59,004 nt of DNA, from assembly GCA_030849075.1 (NCBI GenBank), contig JASAOO010003424.1, positions 1 through 59,004 on the forward strand, read 5' to 3'. The notes below the pieces were generated by a model. That model saw only the letters and a program-made list of their open reading frames with translations. It did no database searches and had not been told where the DNA came from. The DNA is from Zelonia costaricensis. Its lineage: Eukaryota; Euglenozoa; Kinetoplastea; Trypanosomatida; Trypanosomatidae. A program made the position numbers and the translations under genes. This document shows, in pieces, positions 11,140-20,184 of this stretch (position 1 is the stretch's first letter; the number at the start of each line of letters is the position of its first letter).

Positions 11140-12012
11140 ATGGCGGACTTTTTCAGCGATCGGCAGTACCAGGCGCGATGCGCGTACGGCGACTCGGAGA
11201 AGTCGATTGAGATCCACGGCGCAAAGATGGAGACGTTCAACGTTGACATCCGCAAGAACGGGGCCATGCGGAACCGCGCGATGGTGCTTTCGAGCCTCGC
11301 CGGGCTCTGCACCGCCGCCGGTGTGGTGGCCGTGTCTGTCGCCGCGCCCGGCTCCACCGGCGGCATCGCGAGTCTGCGCCACGTGCCCCGGCTTCTCCTG
11401 GGCGCCGTCGCCGGCGGTGTCTGCCTCGCCTACGTGTCCACGAGCGCCTTCTCCTTCGAGCGGGCTATCTACGATCTCGAGCTGCGGCGCGAGATGTGGG
11501 AGATCGAGAACCACCTCTCTGGTGAGCTGCAGGAGATGCTGGCCATCTACAAGAACCAGGGCCTGACCGAGGAAGAGGCTCTCATCGTCACCCGCATTTT
11601 TGCGCGGCAGAAGACGGTGTTCGCGAACTTGATGATGGTGGAGGAGCTCGGCTACTCGCGCCTCGAGCCGCCGACGACGACCGAGGCGGTCACGAACGTC
11701 GGTGTGCCAGCGCTGTTGGGCTTTCTCACGGGCCTCATCACTCCGCTCGCGTGCCTCGCCGGGGTACTGCACGCCGCGCGTGGCGGAGACGGGGGCAGCG
11801 CCGCAAGCGCAGGCAGTGCTCTGACGACGCGGACGAAGGCGCTGGGCGCTGGTGTGTTTTTTCTCTGCAACGCTGCGGTGAGTTTTGTGCAGACGGAGGT
11901 GTTTTTCGGCGCCTACGCCCACGCCCCAGCGCTGCTGCACACGAGCGTCTCCAACGCGGTGGGGATCGGCTCCGTCTTTGGCCTTAGCTACGTGGCGGCA
12001 AGGCTGACGTGA
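11140..12012 (+). CDS. VIT/CCC1-family vacuolar iron transporter-like protein
   Basis: This 290-aa protein fits the VIT1/CCC1 layout. There are two N-terminal hydrophobic segments (about residues 46-69 and 82-103), a charged helical region (about 107-175), then three more membrane segments (about 188-210, 233-255, 270-290). The charged region looks like the family's cytosolic metal-binding domain: a Glu-rich run (E114, E118, E121, E123, E129, E132), then YKNQGLTEEEA and LMMVEELG, where M165, M166 and E169 line up with the Met-Met-x-x-Glu of plant VIT1. Known family members move Fe2+ or Mn2+ into vacuole-like or acidic compartments. Oddly, the first membrane segment has LAGL where VITs have (S/N)DGL, so the pore Asp is Ala54, and the Met-containing motif of the second segment is not kept. 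Transport activity or ion choice may differ. ATG 11140 is the first ATG in this frame and gives a compact N-terminus. Confidence 0.8.
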   Translation: MADFFSDRQYQARCAYGDSEKSIEIHGAKMETFNVDIRKNGAMRNRAMVLSSLAGLCTAAGVVAVSVAAPGSTGGIASLRHVPRLLLGAVAGGVCLAYVSTSAFSFERAIYDLELRREMWEIENHLSGELQEMLAIYKNQGLTEEEALIVTRIFARQKTVFANLMMVEELGYSRLEPPTTTEAVTNVGVPALLGFLTGLITPLACLAGVLHAARGGDGGSAASAGSALTTRTKALGAGVFFLCNAAVSFVQTEVFFGAYAHAPALLHTSVSNAVGIGSVFGLSYVAARLT

Positions 12013-13026
12013 GATTATTGCGGACTGCAGAGAGACGGACAGAGAACGAAGGAAGGGCGGGTAAGAGCGGGGGGGGGTGCAGGTGCGCCGGGTGTTTGTG
12101 TGTGTCTGTGTGCGACTGTGTGCGGGAGGGGTGGTAATGGTGGTGCACCCCGCACACCAGCATGCACGGCGAAAGTGGTCACCGACGCCTGACGGGAGCT
12201 CAAAGAGAACCAAGAAGAGAAGCGACACCCGTAGCATGGTGTTTGTTCGAGGTCACGTGATGAACGAATTGCTGCTCTCATGCACACGTAGAGCTCCTTT
12301 TTTTTCTTTTGGTCAGCGACTACGATGCCGTTATGTGTGATGCGCGTCTTCTTTGTAGAGGGAGGTTGTGAAAGGTATGCGGCGGGGGCGAACTTCCTGC
12401 CAGTCCGGAGTCGCCCTTTTGTAGCGCTGCCCCCTTTGTGCGTTCCCTTCGCCCCTCCCGCTTGACCGCCTCCTCAAATTCTGCCCATCTCTTCGCGCCG
12501 TGCAATCGAGTGGCGTCCGCCCACGCATCTGTGAGGGTACACACGGGTACCCCCTCTCCCTTCCCTTCCCTTCCCTCCTTCTCGGTGGTCTCCGCGCACG
12601 CCAAAGTAACAAGCAACAAGAAGAAACGAAAGGACGAAATGTGGTGCGTGCGTCTCGCGGCCTTCCAACGCCGTACATCCGGAGAAACACGACCTTTTTT
12701 TTTTGTTTGTTTCCGTTGTGGGGTAGAGCTCTGTTGCGCTACAGGGTGTGCCGCGATCACATCGAGTCGTGACGGCTGCAGCTCTTCGCACCCTCCTGAC
12801 GACAAACTATCGCGACTTTTTCCAAGCGTGGCTCCGCGTCGTTGCGGTCGTGGAGGGCGGGGGGGCAGGGGGTACGACAAGCGGTCATGACTTCCTGTGG
12901 TGCTGCAAGACACCGAGTAGTCCCCGCCCACAGTACGTCTCTTTCCGCCTTCCCTTTGTCTGTCTCCCCTTTAACCTCGCACATCTGTGTTGTGCTTCAC
13001 CGTCATTCTTCTCCTCTCCACCTGCT

Positions 13027-13028
<2 letters not shown>

Positions 13029-13056
<28 letters not shown>
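13029..13056 (+). repeat. (CA)14 dinucleotide tract
   Basis: An uninterrupted CA microsatellite in the region upstream of the UGGT gene. Confidence 0.95.
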
Positions 13057-13057
<1 letters not shown>

Positions 13058-13554
13058 GGACACATACATGTGCTGCTTTCATCGACTTTCATGTCTTCTC
13101 TGATGCACCGTGTGGTGCACTAAGCTCCATTTCATTGAGAATTGCGGAGAGCATACGCTGGTGCCATCGCGCCGCCGCCCCCCGCCATCACCTGCTCACC
13201 TTCTCTCTCGGGTATCCTGATCTCCAAGTGCACGCGTTCGGTGGCGCTCCGTGTCTGTGTCTCTGACTGCGTTTGCGTGTGTGTGTGTCTGTGCGTGTGC
13301 GTCTGTGTCACCCCGCATCTTCTGGTTGGCCTAGATCACACTCAGCGACAGGGTAGAGCAGCTTGTCCTTGTCGAGGACTGTCGGCGCCTTACGCAAAGG
13401 CGAACTGCAGCAGCTGATCGCGAAAATCACCACACATACGAAAAGGAAAAAGAAGAGAAGTCGGCTTCCTGTCTTCTGTTTTTTGGATCGCCTCTTGCTC
13501 CAACACTCGTCGCTGTGTAACCGTTAAACGTCGATAGCGCTTGTCATCGTCACG

Positions 13555-13559
<5 letters not shown>

Positions 13560-13591
<32 letters not shown>
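13560..13591 (+). repeat. (CA)16 dinucleotide tract just upstream of the UGGT start
   Basis: An uninterrupted CA tract ends at 13591, 66 nt before the chosen UGGT ATG. It is followed immediately by AG (13591-13592). Depending on which acceptor is used (13536-13537 or 13591-13592), the tract lies inside or just outside the mature 5' UTR. A nearby pyrimidine tract is at 13461-13500. Confidence 0.9.
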
Positions 13592-13594
<3 letters not shown>

Positions 13595-13657
13595 ACTTCG
13601 CCCACCCTGTTCACTCGATTGATTAGGAACGAGGTCCACCATCTCTCTGCCACGCAC

Positions 13658-16600
13658 ATGATGCATGTGACCAGCCACTCCTCTCGGCGCCGCGTGCCGT
13701 GCCTCGCCCTCGCCGTCCTTCTCGCGGTGCTGCTCCTCGGCGGTGGCGTCCCGGCGGCGCTGGGCAAGGGCATCCACGTCAGCGTCGAGGCGTCGTGGAA
13801 CGAAACGTCGCTCGCGCAGGAGGGTTGCGAGTGGGCGGCCCGGGCCTTCGGCGACTCCGCTTTTTACACCTGCCTCGATGCCCTCTGGAGCCCCGCGGCG
13901 TCGTCGGCGAGCACCTTCACGGACGCGCGCACCGCGACGCAGCAGGCGCAGTACGCGCGGCTGCTGGAGGTGCTCTTCCAGCTGCCAGATGCGCGAGGCG
14001 CCGATCGGGCCTTCTTCGTGACTGAGATGGCGGCACGCGTGTACTCACCCGCGGTCGAGGCGCACTACGCGCTGGCGGACGCGGCACTGTCACAAAGCGC
14101 CGCGACGGCCGCAGATGACGACACGGAGCAGCAGCGGCAGCCCGATGACTGCGCGGCGCCCTTTGCGCTGGTGCACACACGTCCCTCAGCCGGAGCCCCG
14201 CTGGAGACACGACGCATTACCACAGCGGCAGCGCTGACGGAGTCGATCGAGGCGGTGACGCAGCCCAGCGCCTCGCAGCCGGCGGTGTCGGTTCCCGAGG
14301 TCGCCTTCGCCGAGTTTGACCACCTTTACCCGTCCACCGCTTTCTCCTGGGCGTCCGCGGCGCCTGCTGTGGTGATCGTCTACGGCCTACCAGGCTCACC
14401 CGCGAGCCACGCACTGCACCGCGCTGCGGCAGAGCTGGCGGTGCCCTACGTGTGGCGCCACCTGCCCGTCTCCGAGGCGCGTCTGTGCGGCAGCGGCAGT
14501 GGCGGCGCCGCGTCCACTGGCGTGTGGGACTCCCCGCTCGTCGTGCCAGGCTACGGCGTCACGGTGGACATCAAAAACATGGAGTACAAGGTGCTGGATG
14601 AGAAGGCGGCGGCCCAGCAGCGTGAGAAGGAGGCGGCCGCCGCCGCCGCGAGCACGACGGACGACGCGGCGCTCGTGTCGGAGGCCTCGGTGGACCGCAT
14701 CGTTGGCGGCTTTCACGTGGCACGACTCAAGGAGCGCTTTCCCGCACTCGCCGCCTCGCTAGACGAGTTCGCGGCCCACCTCGACGAGGAGGTCGGCAGC
14801 GGCGACATGAAGGTCGACTTCGACGTCTGGGAGCTGCAGAACATCGGCCTCGCCGCGACGCAGTACATCCGCGACGTCGGCAACCACAGCCGCCGCCTGC
14901 ACGTGCTCAAGGACGTTGTGACGCGGTTCCCGACGTACGCGGCAGCCCTCTCGCGTCTTGCGGCGCAGCCGAGCCGGCTGGAGGGGCTTCAGAAGGCCCT
15001 GGCGCCGCTGCACCAGCGCGTGCACCCCGGCGCGTCGAGCCTGTACGTGGATGGGTGGCGGGTCGCGGAGAAGGAGCTGAGCCTGCACGGCGTCCTGCAC
15101 GCGATGCAGGAGGAGGAGCAGCTTTACCGGCGTCTCGGCGCCATCTTGACCACGCACGCCACGTCGGCGGACGGCGACGAGGCGGGCGGCACCGACACCA
15201 GCGGGCCGCGCAACGTGGCGCTCGAGTCGGCGATGCTGGGCAAGGTGACAGGCTACCTGACCCGTGCGACGCGCCGCGCCATGGCCGCGGCGGGCCACCA
15301 AGCGAGCACCGAACCCGCCGCGTACGCCATTGGTGAGAAGCACGTGACGTGGATGAACCAGGTGGAGACGGAGGCGCGGCTGGAGGGGCTGTCGGCGAAG
15401 CTGTCGTCCTTCTCGACGCCCGGGCGCGGCGGCACGCCGTTCCCGCGTCGCAGCCTGGTCAACTTTGTCTTTCTGTGGAACCCGACGTCGCGCTCCAGCT
15501 TGCAGTCGCTCTCTACCTTCTTTCAGCTCCGCCGCCAGGGCCTCATCGCGCGCTACGGGCTGGCCCTGGTGGACCCCACGTGGTCGCCGTCGATCGCGAC
15601 GGAGCCGCGGAGCACTGGCCTCGGCCCGGCGAGCTTCCAGGGCGAGTCGGCAGGCTCGCAGGCCGCACTCCAGATATCCGCCGTGCTGCACCACCTCACC
15701 GCAACCGACGACGAGGACGCCGTGCTGGGTTTTCTCGTGGAGCTCTTCCAGGCGGCGATGCGGGTCGAGACCGACACGATCCCCGACGATCTCGTCACCC
15801 AGGTGTGCGAGAAGGCGGCGAAGACAGAGCTGCAGTCCAGCGTGGCCGAGCTGCTGAGTGATGCGGCCTTCCTTGACGCGTACTACGACACGCAGGCTGC
15901 GCTGCGCCGCTTTCCGGTGCCCGAGTACCCGGCCATGTTTCTCAACGGCCTCCAAGTCGAGGACGATTTGAATACCATGCTGCAGAGCGAGGTGCGGCAG
16001 CTGCGGAGCTGGGTCGCCAGCAACCACCTGCGCGATGAGATGCCGAGCATGTACGAGGCCATCCTGCACCTGCGCGACGCCGCGGACCACATGCAGCCTG
16101 CGCTGCTGGGGTCGCCACGGTCGATGCCGTGGGCCAGCACCGCTGCTACTGTTGCTTTCGTCGAAACGCGGCCGTACGTCCTCAGCGCGGCAGCGGTGGG
16201 TGAGGTGGCGGCGCTGACGCAGCTCGTGGCGGTGCCGTGTGACGTGACGCTCGCGGTGCTGCGGCAGCTGGAGACGGTGATGGCCGCGGTGAAACAGTGC
16301 GCCGCGGCCGTGAATGCGACGAGCAAGCATCACGACGTTTGTAGGCGCCTGCGGGTGTCCTTCGTGACGTGTCCGGCCTCTACTGTGGCCGCCGTGTCGC
16401 CGTTCCACAGCCGACTCGATGTACTGCAGCGCTGGCTGGCACGCAGTCGCATCGCGGAAGGGGAGCGGCCCGCTGTGCTGCACAGCTTTCTGTCCAGCGT
16501 GGCCGACGCGGTGGCGTCTGCGCAGCAGCAGCAGCCGTCGTCGTCACCGTCGCCGGCAGTGTCGGCCACGATCCCGCTGAGCCGCGACGCGCTAACCACG

Positions 16601-18976
16601 GCGCTCAAGCAGGCGAGCGCTGCCGCCCAGCAGTCGTCGCTGTGGGCCGCAGCCGACGCCGCGGCCGCGGACGAGTCGCAATGGGCGCGCCAGGGGCTGC
16701 TGGAGTGGTGGGGCGCGCTGGTGGAGGCGCGCGGCGGTGGCAGCAGCGGGAGTACGGGCGTCGCGCTCGCAACGAACGGGCGTCTCGTCGCCATGGACGA
16801 CACTTTCAGCACTGGTGACGTGCTCGCCGCGGCGCAGCTGTCCGCCCCACTGACGGCGGCCGTGGTGGAAGCGGTGCTCAACGTGGACTTCGCAGAGATG
16901 TCCCGCGGCGTGGCGGGCGGCTACGACGCGGATGAGCTGGACAGCACATTCTTCGCCGGCAAGGCGGCCTGCATCGTGAGCGTCTTCAACGACGAGCTCA
17001 CGCGGCACAGCGCGGGGGCCGGCACCGCCGCGGCCATGGCTGCGCTGCGGGAGGATAGCGTCGCCGGCACGGCGGAGGAGTGGAAGCGACTGCGTGGTGT
17101 TTCCTTCACGGTGCACAGCGACGGCGCCGCTACGGATGCGGACGGTGCCACGGACGAGTCGTCGTGGTCGACGCCGTCTGCGGAGGGAAAGGGGGCAACT
17201 CAGCTTCTGCACCGTGTGACGGCCGTGGTCGACCCATCCTCGCGCGAGGCGCAGGTGATAGTGTCGCTTGCGCACTACCTAGTCCACACCTCGCTGCGCA
17301 TCCGGCTCACCGTCGTGCTGAACCCCTCGCTCGACGTGAAGTTCCCCATTCGCGACTTTTACGAGTACGTGGCTAGCCCGAGCCTGACCTTTGAGGACGC
17401 CTCGGGCCGCGTAGAGGCCCCGGCAGCCACCTTCACACAGATGCCCGCCTCGGCGCTGCTCACCCTCGGCGTGGAGGAGCCGCCGTCGTGGACCGTCTTC
17501 TCACAGGACGCTGAGGTGGACCTGGACAATATCATGCTGTCAAAGCTCTCGCGCGGCACGCTCTTCGTGACGGCCGTCTACCGCATGCACTCGGTGCTCG
17601 TCACGGGCGACGTGACGAACCGGCACACGGGCGTGGCGCCCGATGGGCTGCCGCTCTCCCTCCTCCCCCCGCCGTCCCGCCTCGGCAGCCCCACCAGCGC
17701 GGCAGCGCGCAGCACTGACACGCTCGTGATGGCCAACCTCGGTGGCTACTACCAGCTGCAGGCCAACCCCGGGCTGTGGTACCTCTCCATCAAGCCAGGC
17801 CCCGTCGCGGCGGCGTACTGCATCGCCGCCGTCGGCGGCCAACCCGCTCCTGCGTGCGCCGATGCTGCGTCTCTGGGCGCAGGCGAGGCGGGCGCCAACT
17901 GGTCACGCGGGCAGCACCTCCCGCTTCTCATCGACAACTTCCGCGGCCGCCACCTGTCCCTGCAGGTGCGGCACACCCCCGGCACGGGCCCCGCGACGAC
18001 ACTGGGCGGCATCCTGCAGGACATGGCCTCCGGCGCCCGGCCATCGTGGCCGCCAACGTGGCGGAGCCGCGGCGCGATGCCGGCGCCACCAGCGAAGCCA
18101 ACGCTGAACGTCTTCTCGGTGGCCTCGGGGCACCTCTACGAGCGCTTTCTCCGCATGATGATGTTCAGCGTGCACAAGACGTCCAGTGACAAGTACGGCG
18201 CGAACACGACCCGCATCAAGTTCTGGGTCATCGAGAACTTCCTCTCTCCGCAGTTCAAGCGGTACATCCCGCTGCTGGCCGAGCAGCTTGGGTTTGAGGT
18301 CGGCTTTGTGACGTACCGGTGGCCGTGGTGGCTGCCGCGGCAGACAGAGAAGCAGCGCAAGATTTGGGCATACAAGATCCTCTTCCTCGACGTCCTTTTC
18401 CCGCTCGATGTGGACCGTGTCATCTTTGTGGACGCCGACCAGACGGCGCAGGCCGACCTGCACGAGCTGTATAACATGGACATCGATGACATGCCGGTCG
18501 CCATGACCCCGTTCTGCCAGAAGTTCAAGAACGAGGCGACGACGCGGTTCCGCTTCTGGGAGGAGGGCTATTGGGTGAAGCACCTGCGCGGCAAGCCGTA
18601 CCACATCAGCGCCATCTTCCTCATCGACTTGCGCCGCTTCCGCGCGATGTTGGCCGGGGACCGGTACCGCAGCACCTACGCCCAGCTCGCCGGCGACCCC
18701 AACAGTCTGGCAAACCTCGACCAGGACTTGCCCAACCACCTGCAAGCCTCCATCCCAATCTACTCCCTGCCGGAGCAGTGGCTATGGTGCGAGACGTGGT
18801 GCAGCCAGAAGAGCAAGTCGCAAGCCAAGACGATCGATCTGTGCAACAACCCACTCACCAAGATGCCGAAGCTGGAGAACGCCAAGACAATCATCCCGGG
18901 CTGGGAGGAGCTGGACAACAAGCTGCAGAACTTGTCCGACACCGTGCTGGCCAAGCTGGGAGACGCCTCGAGGTGA
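13658..18976 (+). CDS. UGGT: UDP-glucose:glycoprotein glucosyltransferase
   Basis: This 1772-aa protein is the ER folding sensor that adds one glucose to N-glycans of misfolded glycoproteins so that calreticulin rebinds them. The ATG at 13658 (a second follows at 13661) is the first in frame and precedes a signal peptide, a hydrophobic run at about residues 14-34 (PCLALAVLLAVLLLGGGVP). The large middle should hold the thioredoxin-like and beta-sandwich domains of UGGTs. The catalytic GT24 domain covers about residues 1480-1770. It starts at LNVFSVASGHLYERF, has the metal-binding DxD as D1592-A-D1594 in VIFVDADQTAQADL, and keeps RFWEEGYWVKHL, YHISAIFLIDL, NLDQDLPNHLQ, WLWCETWC and KTIDLCNNP, all family hallmarks. 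It is longer than the usual ~1500 aa, with Ala/Ser-rich insertions. It ends in DASR without a KDEL-like signal. Confidence 0.96.
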   Translation: MMHVTSHSSRRRVPCLALAVLLAVLLLGGGVPAALGKGIHVSVEASWNETSLAQEGCEWAARAFGDSAFYTCLDALWSPAASSASTFTDARTATQQAQYARLLEVLFQLPDARGADRAFFVTEMAARVYSPAVEAHYALADAALSQSAATAADDDTEQQRQPDDCAAPFALVHTRPSAGAPLETRRITTAAALTESIEAVTQPSASQPAVSVPEVAFAEFDHLYPSTAFSWASAAPAVVIVYGLPGSPASHALHRAAAELAVPYVWRHLPVSEARLCGSGSGGAASTGVWDSPLVVPGYGVTVDIKNMEYKVLDEKAAAQQREKEAAAAAASTTDDAALVSEASVDRIVGGFHVARLKERFPALAASLDEFAAHLDEEVGSGDMKVDFDVWELQNIGLAATQYIRDVGNHSRRLHVLKDVVTRFPTYAAALSRLAAQPSRLEGLQKALAPLHQRVHPGASSLYVDGWRVAEKELSLHGVLHAMQEEEQLYRRLGAILTTHATSADGDEAGGTDTSGPRNVALESAMLGKVTGYLTRATRRAMAAAGHQASTEPAAYAIGEKHVTWMNQVETEARLEGLSAKLSSFSTPGRGGTPFPRRSLVNFVFLWNPTSRSSLQSLSTFFQLRRQGLIARYGLALVDPTWSPSIATEPRSTGLGPASFQGESAGSQAALQISAVLHHLTATDDEDAVLGFLVELFQAAMRVETDTIPDDLVTQVCEKAAKTELQSSVAELLSDAAFLDAYYDTQAALRRFPVPEYPAMFLNGLQVEDDLNTMLQSEVRQLRSWVASNHLRDEMPSMYEAILHLRDAADHMQPALLGSPRSMPWASTAATVAFVETRPYVLSAAAVGEVAALTQLVAVPCDVTLAVLRQLETVMAAVKQCAAAVNATSKHHDVCRRLRVSFVTCPASTVAAVSPFHSRLDVLQRWLARSRIAEGERPAVLHSFLSSVADAVASAQQQQPSSSPSPAVSATIPLSRDALTTALKQASAAAQQSSLWAAADAAAADESQWARQGLLEWWGALVEARGGGSSGSTGVALATNGRLVAMDDTFSTGDVLAAAQLSAPLTAAVVEAVLNVDFAEMSRGVAGGYDADELDSTFFAGKAACIVSVFNDELTRHSAGAGTAAAMAALREDSVAGTAEEWKRLRGVSFTVHSDGAATDADGATDESSWSTPSAEGKGATQLLHRVTAVVDPSSREAQVIVSLAHYLVHTSLRIRLTVVLNPSLDVKFPIRDFYEYVASPSLTFEDASGRVEAPAATFTQMPASALLTLGVEEPPSWTVFSQDAEVDLDNIMLSKLSRGTLFVTAVYRMHSVLVTGDVTNRHTGVAPDGLPLSLLPPPSRLGSPTSAAARSTDTLVMANLGGYYQLQANPGLWYLSIKPGPVAAAYCIAAVGGQPAPACADAASLGAGEAGANWSRGQHLPLLIDNFRGRHLSLQVRHTPGTGPATTLGGILQDMASGARPSWPPTWRSRGAMPAPPAKPTLNVFSVASGHLYERFLRMMMFSVHKTSSDKYGANTTRIKFWVIENFLSPQFKRYIPLLAEQLGFEVGFVTYRWPWWLPRQTEKQRKIWAYKILFLDVLFPLDVDRVIFVDADQTAQADLHELYNMDIDDMPVAMTPFCQKFKNEATTRFRFWEEGYWVKHLRGKPYHISAIFLIDLRRFRAMLAGDRYRSTYAQLAGDPNSLANLDQDLPNHLQASIPIYSLPEQWLWCETWCSQKSKSQAKTIDLCNNPLTKMPKLENAKTIIPGWEELDNKLQNLSDTVLAKLGDASR

Positions 18977-19614
18977 ACGAGGGAAGGCACGACACAAACA
19001 GCAAGAAGAAAAAGAAGAAACGAAGCGCGTCCACGCACACAACACAGCAGTTGTTGACCGGTCTTCTTCTTCTTCTTTTTTTTTGGTTTTAGCGGTGCGT
19101 CAGCGTTGTCTTCTGGTCCACAAACCTTGCCAGGGCCTTCCCCTTTCTTTTCCCTTCCCACTCCAGAAGTAAGATGGAGGAAGAGAGACATGATTGAGCC
19201 CAGCTCTAAGCGGCCGAACCCGAGTCAAGAACATGAGGTGCGCATCTCACCCACCACCCCACCCCTCACTATCCCCTCCCGCCACCGCCTCTTGGGAACT
19301 TGAGTGCAGACCCACCGCGATAGCCTCACCCACACGGCATGCACGAACAGCAGCAAGCGTCGCGGCCCGACAAGCTCGCTTGCGTGCTTTGCGAAGGACT
19401 TGGCGGGGCGCACTCCGGCAAGTCCGCTCGTCCTGCTGTAGTAGCCGTCTCAACTGCTGACTTTGCGTCCCCAAACGGCCACCCGATTCTTGCGTTCAGT
19501 CCCCCCCCCTCCTCTCTCGCTCCCTCCCCTCCTCCCCGCGTCAACTCCTCCTCCTACACCGTCTTTTCTCCTTCCTGGTGGTTTTCCTTTGGCACTCGAC
19601 ATACAACCTACTCC

Positions 19615-19618
<4 letters not shown>

Positions 19619-19645
<27 letters not shown>
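19619..19645 (+). repeat. (CA)n dinucleotide tract
   Basis: A CA microsatellite of about 27 bp in the intergenic region downstream of UGGT. Confidence 0.95.
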
Positions 19646-19936
19646 CGACATGCACGCAACACATCGCCAGAATCTCACACACGTGCTTCCGCTTTCGCTC
19701 GCTCCCCACTCGTGGACTCCCTCCCCCCCTCCCCCCCCCTGACGCGCATTAGCCTCCTCGACTCCTTCTGCTGCCGTCGACATCTTCTTCTTTTTTCTGT
19801 GTTTTCGTCTTTTTCCTGTGCGCTTCCCAGTTTGGTGGGGCCCGCGTTTCTCTCACCAGCGCCGCGTCGTGTATACCACTTTTTGTTGTTGTTGTGCGTC
19901 GCCTTGACGTGACCTCGGCGTGTTTGCTGTGCCCAC

Positions 19937-19972
19937 TTCTTCTCCCTTTTTCCCCCCTTTTTTTTTCTCGAG
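19937..19972 (+). promoter_or_regulatory. Candidate spliced-leader acceptor for the DUF4139 gene
   Basis: A long C/T tract with a T-run (19937-19969) is followed by AG at 19971-19972, giving a 5' UTR of about 212 nt. A second good AG is at 20005-20006 after another T-rich stretch. Both are inferred. Confidence 0.4.
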
Positions 19973-20184
19973 CTCGCCCGCTGCTCTCTCTTGCTTTTGT
20001 TTCTAGTTTGCTTCTTTCACCAGTATTAGGATTGCGTGTTCCTGCGGACGCTCCACCGCCCCTCTTCCCTCCCTCACTTTTTGCCCTCTTCCGCTGCCTC
20101 GCCCGGCGCTGGCTGCCTCGTCGCCCTTCACCGAACCCGCTTCGCCACCCTTTCCCATCCGCTGCCACCCCGGCGCCTGCCGAT

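Larger units (their letters stand above)
12013..13657. other. Intergenic/UTR region between VIT-like and UGGT genes
   Basis: I see no supported gene. Two uninterrupted CA tracts lie here: (CA)14 at 13029-13056 and (CA)16 at 13560-13591. There are C/T tracts near 12550-12590 and 12990-13020. The open frames across 12320-12930 lack gene-like codon bias. Confidence 0.7.
18977..20184. other. Intergenic/UTR region between UGGT and DUF4139 genes
   Basis: No gene is supported. A purine-rich stretch follows the UGGT stop, then a T-run near 19077-19085, and a CA tract at 19619-19645. Dense C/T runs fill 19500-20000 and lead into the splice signal of the next gene. Confidence 0.75.

Noticed and set aside
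13541..13657. Upstream extension of UGGT through the CA repeat
   Set aside because: The frame there begins at TTG, not ATG, and would put a Thr-His repeat in front of the signal peptide; ATG 13658 is the first in-frame ATG.
14759..16483. 574-codon open frame on the - strand inside UGGT
   Set aside because: Antisense shadow produced by the strong G/C third-position bias of UGGT.
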